A DNA stretch of 64,000 nt. Origin: Letharia columbiana. Taxonomy: Eukaryota; Ascomycota; Lecanoromycetes; Lecanorales; Parmeliaceae. The position numbers were made by a program, and so were the translations under genes. Where the stretch lies: contig NW_023501094.1 of the NCBI RefSeq assembly GCF_014066305.1, positions 62,001-126,000 on the forward strand, written 5' to 3'. The notes under the pieces are model-generated. The model searched no databases. It was not told the DNA's origin and saw only the letters and a list, made by a program, of their open reading frames with translations. Positions 22,996 through 32,753 of this stretch are shown here, one piece after another. Numbering within the stretch: position 1 is the stretch's first letter; each line of letters begins with the position of its first letter.

Positions 22996-24690
22996 GCTGT
23001 TGGTAGAAGACCTCGAGGAGACTAGCTACGCGTGCCCATGAGCATCATCATTTCCTCACTTTCATCTCAGACCTGCCAAGCTCGCTAAGCCCCTTCCAGT
23101 TAGCTTGCTAATGTGCTATGATAAACGCCTTGTCAAATTGTCTGTGTGAACATGCGCCTTACCTCCTCAATACTATGGCCGGCCTCAAGGCGCATTAATT
23201 CTAATCGCATATAACATTGACTCTCGGTCAAGAACGATATGAGCAGGCAAAGACCCATCCCACCCGTCCAATTGCTGCTCCCTTTTGACTCAACTCAAGA
23301 CGCCACCTCAGCGTTGCGAACCCTTCAACAAGACGTTCCCAAGACCTCCTAGTCTTTGATGGACCCAATGTCATGCTTCGTTTGCTCTTGTTAGATCTTT
23401 GTGCTGGATCTGAGGAATGGAGAGGATGAAAACCCGTAGAGATGTTCTCTCGTGATCGCTAGGGGCCATGCTTCATTCTCAACCTGCCCGTCTAGCGAGA
23501 TTCTGGACTCAAATTGGTGCCATGTACTTTGGAAGCCAGCCGAGCAGGTTTTCCGCTATAATTATAGAAAGGGCAAGCCGTCGTCGGTATGCATGGCGCA
23601 CTGGAGGTCCGAAATATCGTAGTCATGGAACCATTGTCGAAAGCAAGCTGCAGATCGCCGAGCAGCATGCTCGTCCCGTACCGTAAGCGCACCCCAACGC
23701 CGTATCTCATATCATACACCAAACTCGTAGTCACATAACGAAGCATATCTCGTACTCCAGGCCTGGCCAACAAGGTACATCGCATCATGCGAGGCGATAC
23801 AATCTATCGCCCTGATTCGTGGTTTTCGCGTGCCTAGTATCCTCCGCGTTCACCCACTGTCCATCTCGGGGCTCGTAGGGCCCAACGCACCGCAGGAGAT
23901 AAGAGCACTCGTCATGCTGCGTTTTCTGACTTCGCATAGCGTACAGCACCACGCCAGCGTCGTCTCGGACAACCTGTTGCCCAAATTGGTCTTGTCCGCT
24001 TCCTTCGCGATGATGGCGATTGGCGTTGTGCCGCTGGAATTGTCGTCGTCACTCTGTTCCCCTTGGTAGTAAGCCGGGCTTCTAGCTTTTCATTTCCCCG
24101 CTCGTTTTGATCCCGATGATGGTTTTTTTTCGGTCCTGGTAGGAGTTGGATTGTAAGGTGGATGAAGAGCCTGTTGCCCACATCGGTCTTGACCGCTTTC
24201 TTCGCGGCGATGGCGATTGGCGTTGTGCCGCTGGAAATCGTCATCGCTCTGTTTCCCCTGGTAGTAAGGCATGCTGCGGGCTACCATTTTCGCGCTCATT
24301 TTGATTCCGATGATGTGCTTTTTCCAGTCCTGATAGGTGGTGAATAGTAAACTGGATGAACTGAGGCTGTGCCTTGTCGAAAGGAGAAGGATTGGCGCTT
24401 GCCATGCCGACCAATGAGGTCGGCTTATCAGTCCAGCCTCGTCAGGGCGGTGTGGGGGTCCTTGGCTTGGGCTGATGTCAATACCAACCTCATTGTCAAC
24501 GATATTGATGTCGCTCTCAAGGATGCTAATGACGCATTCAGGTCACATTATATAAGCGTTCACTTCAGGTCATGGCAACAACGAGTGAAGCGAATCTAGG
24601 CTTCTGGAGGGATCATAGTCGTCGCTACCTTGACCGTGAGCAATGATCAATATATGAAAGGGGCCAAGACATGAAAGCTAACATTCTACA
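22996..24690. other. Long intergenic region, 1.7 kb
   Basis: Between the divergently oriented epimerase-like gene and the membrane-protein gene. It contains a diverged tandem duplication (listed separately) and otherwise no recognisable coding potential. Both genes' promoters must lie here. Confidence 0.5.
23974..24345. repeat. Diverged tandem duplication, period about 197 bp
   Basis: Blocks CTGTTGCCCA, GCGATGGCGATTGGCGTTGT, GTGCCGCTGGAA and CCCGATGATG-type endings appear in the same order at about 23974-24160 and 24171-24345, with scattered substitutions and small indels. The conserved core is GC-rich. No gene reads through both copies convincingly. Confidence 0.8.
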
Positions 24691-26825
24691 ATGAGAGGAG
24701 TAGAACGGCAGATACTTGCCACTAACTTTTGGTCTCAATGGATGACAGCTTTTGTCGCTGTGTGCCTCACTCTCACAAGTCCTTATGTTTTCAAGATAGC
24801 CAAGAGCTTTCTAGTTTGGCTTATTGGTCTTCTTAGTTGGCTCACAAAAGAGTGGAACAATGCCCATTCAGCGAAACCTCCTTCGTCATCGTCTAGTGTC
24901 GCTGAAAGCCAGACTCCATTAATGCAAAGTCAGCACGTTGACTATAGAACAAGTTATAGACCGGAGAATGATGTGGTATCGAATACGCCGGTCAGCCCAA
25001 TGGAACACCAATAAGCGTAGTGGAAAGCCAATCTGATAACCAGCGTGACATTGCCAAACCTGTATCTGAGGAACAGAGCCCACAAGTTGTTGCAACATTA
25101 CCAGCTGCAGAAAGTTGTCCGGACTCAGAAAGACGAACACCATCGGCCCACGGAGACCAAGGTCCCGCAGATATACTGAAGAAATCCCAAGACAGTCGCG
25201 AGACTGTATGGGAGTTCGTCGAGTCTCTACTGCATGGTGGAGCCAAGCAAGCCGACTCCCCATCCACCATAATGATCGTGATAACTACTGTTCTCTTTGG
25301 TCTCTTCATTGCACAGGCAATAGCCGGCGTGTTTTCAGCCAAGATTGCTTCCGACAGAGCTGGCCTGTCTTCGTCGCAGCATTGTGGCATTTGGCAATTC
25401 AATGAAAATGCTGGTGGAGAGCCCGCAGATCGGGATGATTTAAACAATTATCAGAAGGAAGCACGAGCAAGCCAGTACGCTCGGACCTGCTACAACTCCC
25501 CGGATCCTACAGACCCATTGTCTTGTAAGGTGTTCTACAACCAGAGTATTGCATACTCTACCAAGACCTATCAGCCGTGTCCGTTCGCGTCATCTGAGCT
25601 CTGTCACGATGGACTCTACTCTGCCATCTCCTTCGATACTGGCTATATTGACGCCAGTGTCATCGGTATCAACTCTCCAACGACTCATAAATTTCGTCGA
25701 ACAACAAGCTGCTCCCCACTGAACATGTCGGAACCGTACGTCCTGCGATCTTCTCCAGGCACCAATGGCACAGCCTATCACTATTATTATGGCCCTAAGG
25801 ACTATACGAGTTACACGTTCAATACATCTGGCCGACCATTTGAATGGCTTGTGCCGGTGTACTCGGTAAGGTGAGTGCTGTTGCTCCAATCATTTCTTGT
25901 CACCTATTTACATAAAGATCAGAGGTTGATCGCTAGTAGCACTTATTTCTCTTCGCTCTACCCGGAAATCGATTATTGGCACCCAATACCAGAGCTCCAG
26001 ACACCAGCCAACAGCACGCTCACAATCATTTTCGTGTCTTCGATGCACATTTACCATGTCAAGCCGAGCTTTGATCCTATATTTCCCGCCAACGAACCAC
26101 GCTATTTTGAGGGTTTCCGTAAACCTTACTATTACAACGCCGACCCTCGAGCCCGAGCTCTGGCTTGCGTGGACACAAGTGAGCTGTGCTCTCCCGATGG
26201 TACCACCTGTTGGTCTATGACTTCGCCTCTGCCGCCGGATATCCAGTCCTCTCCAGAATATTGGTTGATGAAATGGTCCTTGGCGAACTCGAATACCTTC
26301 GATTCGATCAAGTGGCGCTTGGGTACCGCACTTCTCGCCCAGGAAAGCGTCAGTCAGTCCGTATCAATTCCTTTGAGCCCTTATCAATGGCAGCTCGAAG
26401 CAAGCCAGCTATTTGCCACTTCTCTTGCCCGAATCCAGTACGACGCTTGGAAAATCGCCACTGGCGAAGACCGCGAGCGACCTGGATACGTCGAAGTGAC
26501 CCCTGAAGAAGCCAGAGGTCGTCTTTGCAGGTTGTACAAGTTCAAAAGTTCCGACTATACTAACATCAACTTGGCTGCGTTTGTCGGACTCCCGTTGCTG
26601 GCGATCACCATTTTCGTTTTGAGCTGGGATGCGAGTGTCGTTGGATTGGGCTCCAGAAAAGATGAGAGCACCGCCTCGGAGCCTCTTATCATTGACGTTA
26701 TTGTTAGATTCGTCTGTGATATCTTGCTCGTTTTCACCGTGGGCATATACACCGGTATCATTACTCTCTTTCGAAAATTGGGCCGTTGCATCAGAGATCG
26801 AAGACCTAATTCGAATCTGTCTTGA
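24691..26825 (+). CDS. Fungal multi-pass membrane protein, unknown function
   Basis: Exons 24691-25865 and 25923-26825 (intron GTAAGG..CAG, 57 bp) give about 692 residues. The N terminus has two hydrophobic stretches (TAFVAVCLTLTSPYVFKI and SFLVWLIGLLSWL), then a Ser-rich linker. A third is at IMIVITTVLFGLFIAQAIAG. A long, Cys-containing lumenal or extracellular domain follows, with many N-glycosylation sites. Two C-terminal segments close it: LAAFVGLPLLAITIFVLSW and ICDILLVFTV-type. This layout is common in filamentous ascomycetes, but I know of no function. The sequence as given shifts frame at the CCC run 24996-24998: adding one C joins NTPVS to PNGTPISVVE. The second part alone (from 25020) would lose the first membrane segments. 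Confidence 0.65.
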
Positions 26826-27143
26826 TCACCTACAGATCGCGCATGAAAGCGAAGTGGAGCTCGATAAGATACTCAGCTTCTTGAAGTGTCATTCATACAA
26901 TACCTCGAAGACACTCAAATGATTGACCTGATCTTTGAGAAGCTCTATACATAAAGCTTTGTATACACACAAAACCCTCTCAATGTTTCTCAAGATCTCG
27001 ATACATACATCCTCTGCAGATCTACCATCTCCCTTCCCCCTGACGACGTAACGACTCTGCATCCACACAAACCCCTGCCCCTCATCCATATTGACGGCCC
27101 TATTTTCCGCATTCTTCACCCTCCTTCTCCCCTCTTCCCCTTC
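26826..27143. other. Intergenic, convergent gene ends
   Basis: The 3' ends of the plus-strand membrane protein gene and the minus-strand RRM-like gene meet here. A 76-codon open frame on the minus strand (26889-27119) could be a further downstream exon of the RRM-like gene, but no good splice link was found. Confidence 0.4.
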
Positions 27144-27531
27144 TCATCGATCCCATTCCAATGTCATCTCTGCGGTGGCTCTGATTGCCTCCTTCTCCTC
27201 CTCGAAAGCAAGATCCACAATCGTCCATCCCATCAACCAATCCCTTGATGTCCTTGCCATGCTATCTTGACGCCCATCACGCAACTCCATCAGTTTCGAT
27301 GCCTCAAGTCGCTGAGATATGTACTTACACGTTGTATCCCTCAAAGGCTTTTCGCAACTCCTCTTCGGTGCCTGCGACGTTTGATCTGCCGACCCAAAGG
27401 CTCGTTTGGAGCGATGTGGCGGCGTCCGAGGATGTCTGAGGTGGTTTCGGGGCATTTTTGGGATGTCTGGGGCGTTGCAGTAGTTGGCGGATGCAATGTT
27501 TGAGTCGCTTGGATGTTGGTGGAGCGGTCAT
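27144..27531 (-). CDS. Small RRM-like RNA-binding protein
   Basis: Minus-strand exons 27531-27329 and 27261-27144, joined across a 67-bp GTAAGT..TAG intron, give 106 residues. After a basic N terminus comes SLWVGRSNVAGTEEELRKAF, which resembles the first strand and helix of an RNA recognition motif. After the splice, MGWTIVDLAFEEEKEAIRA resembles the RNP1 strand and second helix. The frame continues across the intron without change, which supports the model. The RNP1 and RNP2 aromatic residues are only partly conserved, so a divergent RRM or a different fold remains possible. The protein may extend downstream if the terminal TGA is spliced out. Confidence 0.45.
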
Positions 27532-27795
27532 TCAGCGGTGAGGAGCGTGGCTTCGATGGTCCGGTGCTCGATGGAGGATTAGAATCTTGATTTGGTTTTT
27601 CATGTATAGGTTAGAAGGTCAGTGGGAACGAAGGATAAGAGGGAAAGAGCAGGAGCGAAATTAAGAAATGTTATGTAATTGCCTATTGGATAGATATATG
27701 AAATGAAGAGTAGGCTGTTTTGATTGGGAGAGAAGGAATAATGTCGAGCTCATGAAGCCTCTCTCTCCATCGGAAAGGAAAATGAAACCCTTCGT
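27532..27795. other. Upstream region of the RRM-like gene
   Basis: Short spacer between the RRM-like start and the tandem repeat at the 3' end of the BRCT gene. No gene seen. Confidence 0.4.
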
Positions 27796-27985
27796 GGGCC
27801 AACGGCCTTTGAAAGGCAAGAGTGCCCAGGGCCAGATCCCATCGTATCGCCAGTCTCGTGGGGCTTCTCCCCTCAGATATCCAAGAACCCGTGGGCCAAA
27901 AGCCTTTGAGAGGCAAGAGCGCCCAGGACCAGATCCCATCGTATCGCCAGTCTCGTGGGGTTTTTCCGCTCAGATCTCCAAGAAC
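27796..27985. repeat. Two tandem copies of a 97-bp unit at the 3' end of the BRCT gene
   Basis: The copies at about 27796-27890 and 27893-27987 share AGCCTTTGAGAGGCAAGAG-like and CAGATCCCATCGTATCGCCA blocks and differ by about a dozen changes. The second copy overlaps the last codons and stop of the minus-strand BRCT gene, so the first copy is a duplicate of that gene's 3' end plus its 3' UTR. Confidence 0.85.
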
Positions 27986-29089
27986 ATGCCCCTTGGCTGT
28001 CCCACTTTCGGCGGAGTGTACGTGAAAGCCTCACTCCCCAAGGCCATCCTGACGAATCTCTCCTCCCACTTCTTTCCCGTTTTCAATTCGAAAAACCCCT
28101 GAAACGCGTCCCATGCGGTTTCCCACGGGCTCCCAATCGGCGCCAGCATCTCACTTGTGGGTGCGTGGCCGGGAGAACTGTACTTGGCATAGCAGGCGTA
28201 GTACTTGGGCGTAGCGTGGGACTCGAAGAGCTGCAATCTCTGAGCGCGCGGACAGTGGATGCGGGCGCGGGCCCGAGGTGAGAGGGGAATGATGGGGAAT
28301 ATGGGAGTAGTGATCATGGGGTCGGGGGTGAGATGGCGTTTGTGAGGAGGTGTGTACGTTGGGGAGGAGGGATAGCACACCTTGAGGGCGAAGCGATCAT
28401 TTTTGTTGACGAGGAGGTTCGTGCGGGCAAGGGTAACGTCGTAGTTGAACTTGGTGCAGTCTTGATAGATATGATAGCCATCTGAGAAGGGTTTAGTCGC
28501 GACCGTCGTGGTATTCAATGGAGTGGTGATATACCGGAGAACATGTCCTCTTTGAATTCCTTGCATCCTTTCTCGAAGTTCTCCACTGAGAGAAAGTCAG
28601 GAACCATACCCAGCACAAACCAGCGCTTCGTAACTTACTGCCTTTTCTAATGTTCTCTTTCCTGACTGCCTTCTTCTTTTCTTTATTGTCCGCAGCACAC
28701 TTGACTAGAGGGGCCATAAGGTATTCGGATTCTTTCATGGGATGCTCTTTCATCAAGGTGTCCTCCAGCCAATCCCAGGAGACGATTTTGACGGTCCTGA
28801 GCTGGCGTGCCTTTTGGACTAACAATGACCTTGTATCAGTATGCTGCTAATCGCAGGTGAAGAGATCCAATGCTTGATGCTATTAGGAAGTGCAATATGC
28901 CATACCCATTGCCACATTCTTCTTGAAGTCTTCCTTGCTACAAACAAGGTGGGTAATCTTCGGAGAGACATTATATGCAAAGATGCCTCCATTGTTATGT
29001 ATCCATTTGCGCATCTGTTCGGACGAGCGCTGTTCTCCGAAGTAGCCAGTAATCGCAATGGTGAAGCGTTTGAGTGGTTGTTTCCCCAT
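27970..29089 (-). CDS. BRCT-domain protein with WGR-like C terminus
   Basis: Minus-strand exons 29089-28906, 28818-28639, 28585-28535 and 28481-27970 give 308 residues; all four junctions keep phase and have GT..AG ends. Residues 1-95 form a BRCT domain: RFTIAITGYFG, then MRKWIHNNGGIFAYNVSPKI and THLVCSKEDF, then VKIVSWDWLEDTL with the conserved Trp. A basic linker (DNKEKKKAVRKENIRKG) follows. The C-terminal half (YHIYQDCTKFNYDVTL, YYACYAKYSS, GSPWETAWDAFQGFF, LKTGKKWEER) looks like a WGR-type or PARP-associated nucleic-acid binding fold. That suggests a nuclear DNA-damage or chromatin role, though no catalytic domain is present. The WGR assignment is by pattern only. The gene has a 97-bp tandem duplication at its 3' end. 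Confidence 0.7.
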
Positions 29090-29827
29090 TGCGGAACGGG
29101 AGGACTGGTAACGATTCCTCTTTTGCATTTTTGATGTCCTTGAGTGAGTTAAGTTGCAGGATATAGCCTGAAACTTGAGACTTGTGACTTGAGATAGTCG
29201 TGACAGGAGTGCTTGATGAGGAACGTCGGTGTGGGCTGTCTGTTCAGTAGTGCAATTGCATGCAATCCAGGGACCCAAGGGACTGTGATCGCAATGTCGT
29301 TAGGTCGCTAAGTTGGTCCAATGTGAATGCAAAGCGAGTTGATTGCAGGCAAATTTGATGCAAAGGTTGCTGGGGCCAAATACTTCTGACCTGCAGTGCA
29401 CTCCTGATAAAGTCGGTGTATGAGCAATGACACTGAGACCGTCAATCTGGCGAGCCAGACGGTGTAGCTGAAGTGAAAGAGGTCTAGAAGGAGGTAAGAG
29501 ACTGAGCAAAATGTCAAAAGGGGCGGGCAGTACCCCTCCCAGTGAGGCTGCCAAGACTCAGAAAGTGAGACGAACTACCCTAGGTAAAGTGTGAGGGCTG
29601 AGAGACCTCGTAGCCAGGAATGGTTCGACGTTGCCAGCCAAAGTCAGGAAGAATGAGGATTTTGCTACACAGCTTGATTCCTTTCTCAAAGCAAATTGCT
29701 CCAATGAAAGTATAAGACGAAGGATCGAAGTGCGTGGCTTCAAGATTTGGAGTAAATGTCAAACTCTATGTATCCAGAGATGATGACTGAAGACAATAAC
29801 CGTATCTCTTAATGCTCACGAGAGCAC
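29090..29827. other. Intergenic between trpC end and BRCT gene start
   Basis: Both flanking genes are on the minus strand, so this holds the trpC terminator region and the BRCT promoter. Nothing recognisable in open frames. Confidence 0.5.
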
Positions 29828-32473
29828 TTATCTCACCCGAGCGTCTTTTGCAGCTTCGACAAATCTTTGGATTCTCTCGAGACTCTGTGACCCATTTTCC
29901 TCAACTCCACTACTTACGTCAACAGCCACGACTTGTGAGAAGCATTCGGACAAATCAGCGAGGATACTTTTCAAATTATCAGGATCCAGACCACCAGCCA
30001 GAACTACCCGAAGACCTTCATCCAGCCCAAGTACCGATTTGATCGCACTTGCGTCGAGTCTTTGCCCAGTCCCACCGGAAGCAGAGTCAAGTAACGGAAG
30101 AGCATGATAGCCTCTTCGACCTATACCTTGATCGTTAAGCCCAAAACGACGAATGACAGGGACTGGTATCAGTCTTGCCCATTCAACAGGCTCCGAACCG
30201 TGGAGTTGGACAACGTCAAGATTCAGCAGCTTTACTTGACCGAGGATGTAAGAGAGAGGCTGATTCTGGAAGACTCCCACAAGCAAGGCTCGGTCCTCTC
30301 GGCGAAAGAATTTTGTGGTATATTCAAAGTACTGACTAGCTTTGAGAGAATCCTCGGGACTCAGAACTGGACTTCGCCTCGTCCCCGATTTTGGAGTCGT
30401 GCGCACAGCCTCAGCTATTGCAAGGGCGGACTCTGTTGAGACGCAACGTTTCCGACCTTCCACCAGGATGATGCCGATCATATCTGCTCCTGCTACAGCG
30501 GCAACTTTGGCAGCTTCTGGTGTTCGTGTGCCGCAAATCTTGACCAACACATCGTGTCTTTCATGACCATGCTCAGTGGGCTCAGAAGACCCTAGTAAGC
30601 GGCTGGCGAACTCGTCAGGCCGTCCAGCCCTCATCAGTGCTTCACCAACCAAGACTGCACCCACGCCTTGTGATCGATATGACTTAACATCATCTGCACC
30701 GGATATGCCAGATAGTGCACAGACAACTGTCTCGTTTGGAACCTTGTCCATCAAACGGCTGGTGGTCTCAAGATCCACTTTGAAAGTCGTCAAATCCCTA
30801 TTATTAACTCCAATAACCTGCGCACCAAGTTGAATGGCGATCTTCATCTCATCAGGGGTGTTTACCTCGACGAGCGGTTCCATTTCAAGGCTTTTTGAGA
30901 AGAGGTACAACCTCTTCAGCGTCTCTTCATCCAGCATTTTCACGATGAGAAGCACACTGTCACAGCCGGCCAATCGACCCTCGAGTATCTGGTACTCGTC
31001 GAAGACGAATTCTTTCCTCAGCACGGCAGGACGATTCGGCATCCCGTCAAGGCTTTGTCTGACAGCCCGTAGATCTTCCACGCTGCCTTTGAACCATTCC
31101 GGCTCGGTCAGGACTGAAATCACACTTGCCCCCGCCAGAGCATACTTCCTTGCTTGCTCAGCAGCGCAGATATGTGGTGCGATGTCGCCTTTCGATGGCG
31201 ACGCTCGCTTGACCTCAGCCATCAGCGATAGCGAATATTGTGATCTTCGAAGTCTTTCAGGAAACGAAATCTGAGGAGGAGCAATACCTAAATCGTAAGA
31301 AGCTTGAAGATCAGACGGTCGCTGCGAAGGTATTTGCTTCTGTGCCTCGACTGCGGTTTTTCTGTGCGCAAATATCTCTTCCAATATGGAAGGTTTCTTT
31401 AGTTCATCGGACGCCGTGTTCGAAGTTCCGTCCTCAGCCGAATTTTTGCCGTCTTTGCCAAAACCATTGACGCGGACACCAGCACCTCTTTCGGCCTGAA
31501 ACATATCATTTTCTTTCCACGTGCCGCCTTGCATAATGAGAAAGTTCTTAAACATGGCTCTACCTTCCGCAGTAAGGATACTTTCTGGATGAAATTGAAC
31601 ACCCTCAACTAAAAGCTCCTTGTGACGTACTCCCATGATAATGCTGGTTCCGCAGTCACGGCCATTAGCAACCCACGAGCTTACCTCCAAGCATTGAGGT
31701 AAAGTGGGATGTGTTCCAGCAAGAGAATGATACCTCGTGACTGGGAGATCTTGAGCAAGACCTTTGAACAAGCCTTTCGAATCATGTCGTAAAGGAGACG
31801 TTTTCCCATGTAGGATTACTCCGGTCTCCTCTACTCTCCCACCAAAGACAGAGTAGATGACCTGTTCCCCCATACAAACCCCTAACACTGGTATTTTACC
31901 CGAAAAGTGTCGAATTGCATCCTTACTGATGCCAGCGTCTGCGTCTGGATGGCCTGTTCATGACGTTGATGAATACCGAGTATCAAATCATGTGCTGGGC
32001 TAAGCTCACCAGGGCCGGGGCTCACTACCAACTGGGTAGGTCTGATCGTGATCAGTTCGTCCAGGGTGATCTCATCATTACGGTAAACCGTCACGTTGGC
32101 TCCCTCTAGTACCTGAGCGCTGGTTAGACAGACTGAAAAATGAGACCATGATATGCGTCAAAATCAGGTGGAGCTGTACGAGATACTGATAAACACTGGA
32201 ATCCGCGGAGTCAGCATGTCTTGTTAAAGGTGAAAGTCATGGTCATGGGACTAGTGCTCAAGAGTGAATGAGATAACCCTAGAACGCTTCTCCCCAAGAT
32301 TTGCCCCAAGGCACACGCAGCCAAATTGATTGGGAGGGTATTTTGTACGAGTAGACTCACTTCCAGGTAAAACTATCAAAATTGTCAATTAAAACTAGAT
32401 TTGAAGCCGTCGGAATCCGAGGCGCAGCTTCTGCCCGGCTTGGTGAATGATCTATCAAATCGGCTCCATTCAT
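29828..32473 (-). CDS. trpC: Trifunctional tryptophan enzyme (anthranilate synthase II / IGPS / PRAI)
   Basis: One polypeptide carries three tryptophan-pathway activities. They are the glutamine amidotransferase subunit of anthranilate synthase, indole-3-glycerol-phosphate synthase and phosphoribosylanthranilate isomerase. Minus-strand exons: 32473-32361, 32195-32180 (16 nt), 32112-32010 and 31953-29828, 785 residues, normal for trpC/trp-1. The amidotransferase domain (about 30-240) shows VSPGPG, GVCMGEQ with the nucleophilic Cys, HGKTSPL, HSLAG and VQFHPES with the catalytic His and Glu. The IGPS domain (about 290-540) shows [17 protein letters not shown] and [10 protein letters not shown]. 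The PRAI domain (about 555-785) shows [16 protein letters not shown] and [11 protein letters not shown]. The 16-nt exon restores NVYQYL, which the family needs. Divergent from NUP188 with 280 bp between the start codons. Confidence 0.95.
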
Positions 32474-32753
32474 TGTTGCAGAGTCTTCGGTAAATTTCTG
32501 TACACGATGCCACGTAGAGCGTATGTTCTTGGTGTTAAATGTGTAGAAATCTGTTGACCGATGGATATATTGTGTTGATACCAGAGTTGGTCAATGTTTG
32601 ACATATAAATTGTATAATACGTTCGCTAGTGCCCATGTAAATTACAGCCGCGTCAAGTCGCGCTTAAGTTCACGAACTTTCAGAACAACAGCTTCTGTTT
32701 TAGGTAATTGCCCATTCTGTGTAGGAGCTCGGAGCTGTCGCCCAGATGCCTTG
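32474..32753. promoter_or_regulatory. Divergent promoter of trpC and NUP188
   Basis: Only 280 bp separate the two start codons. The stretch includes ACATATAAATTGTATAAT near 32600, a possible TATA-like patch. I searched for the TGACTCA site of the general amino-acid control activator and did not find a perfect copy. Confidence 0.5.
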
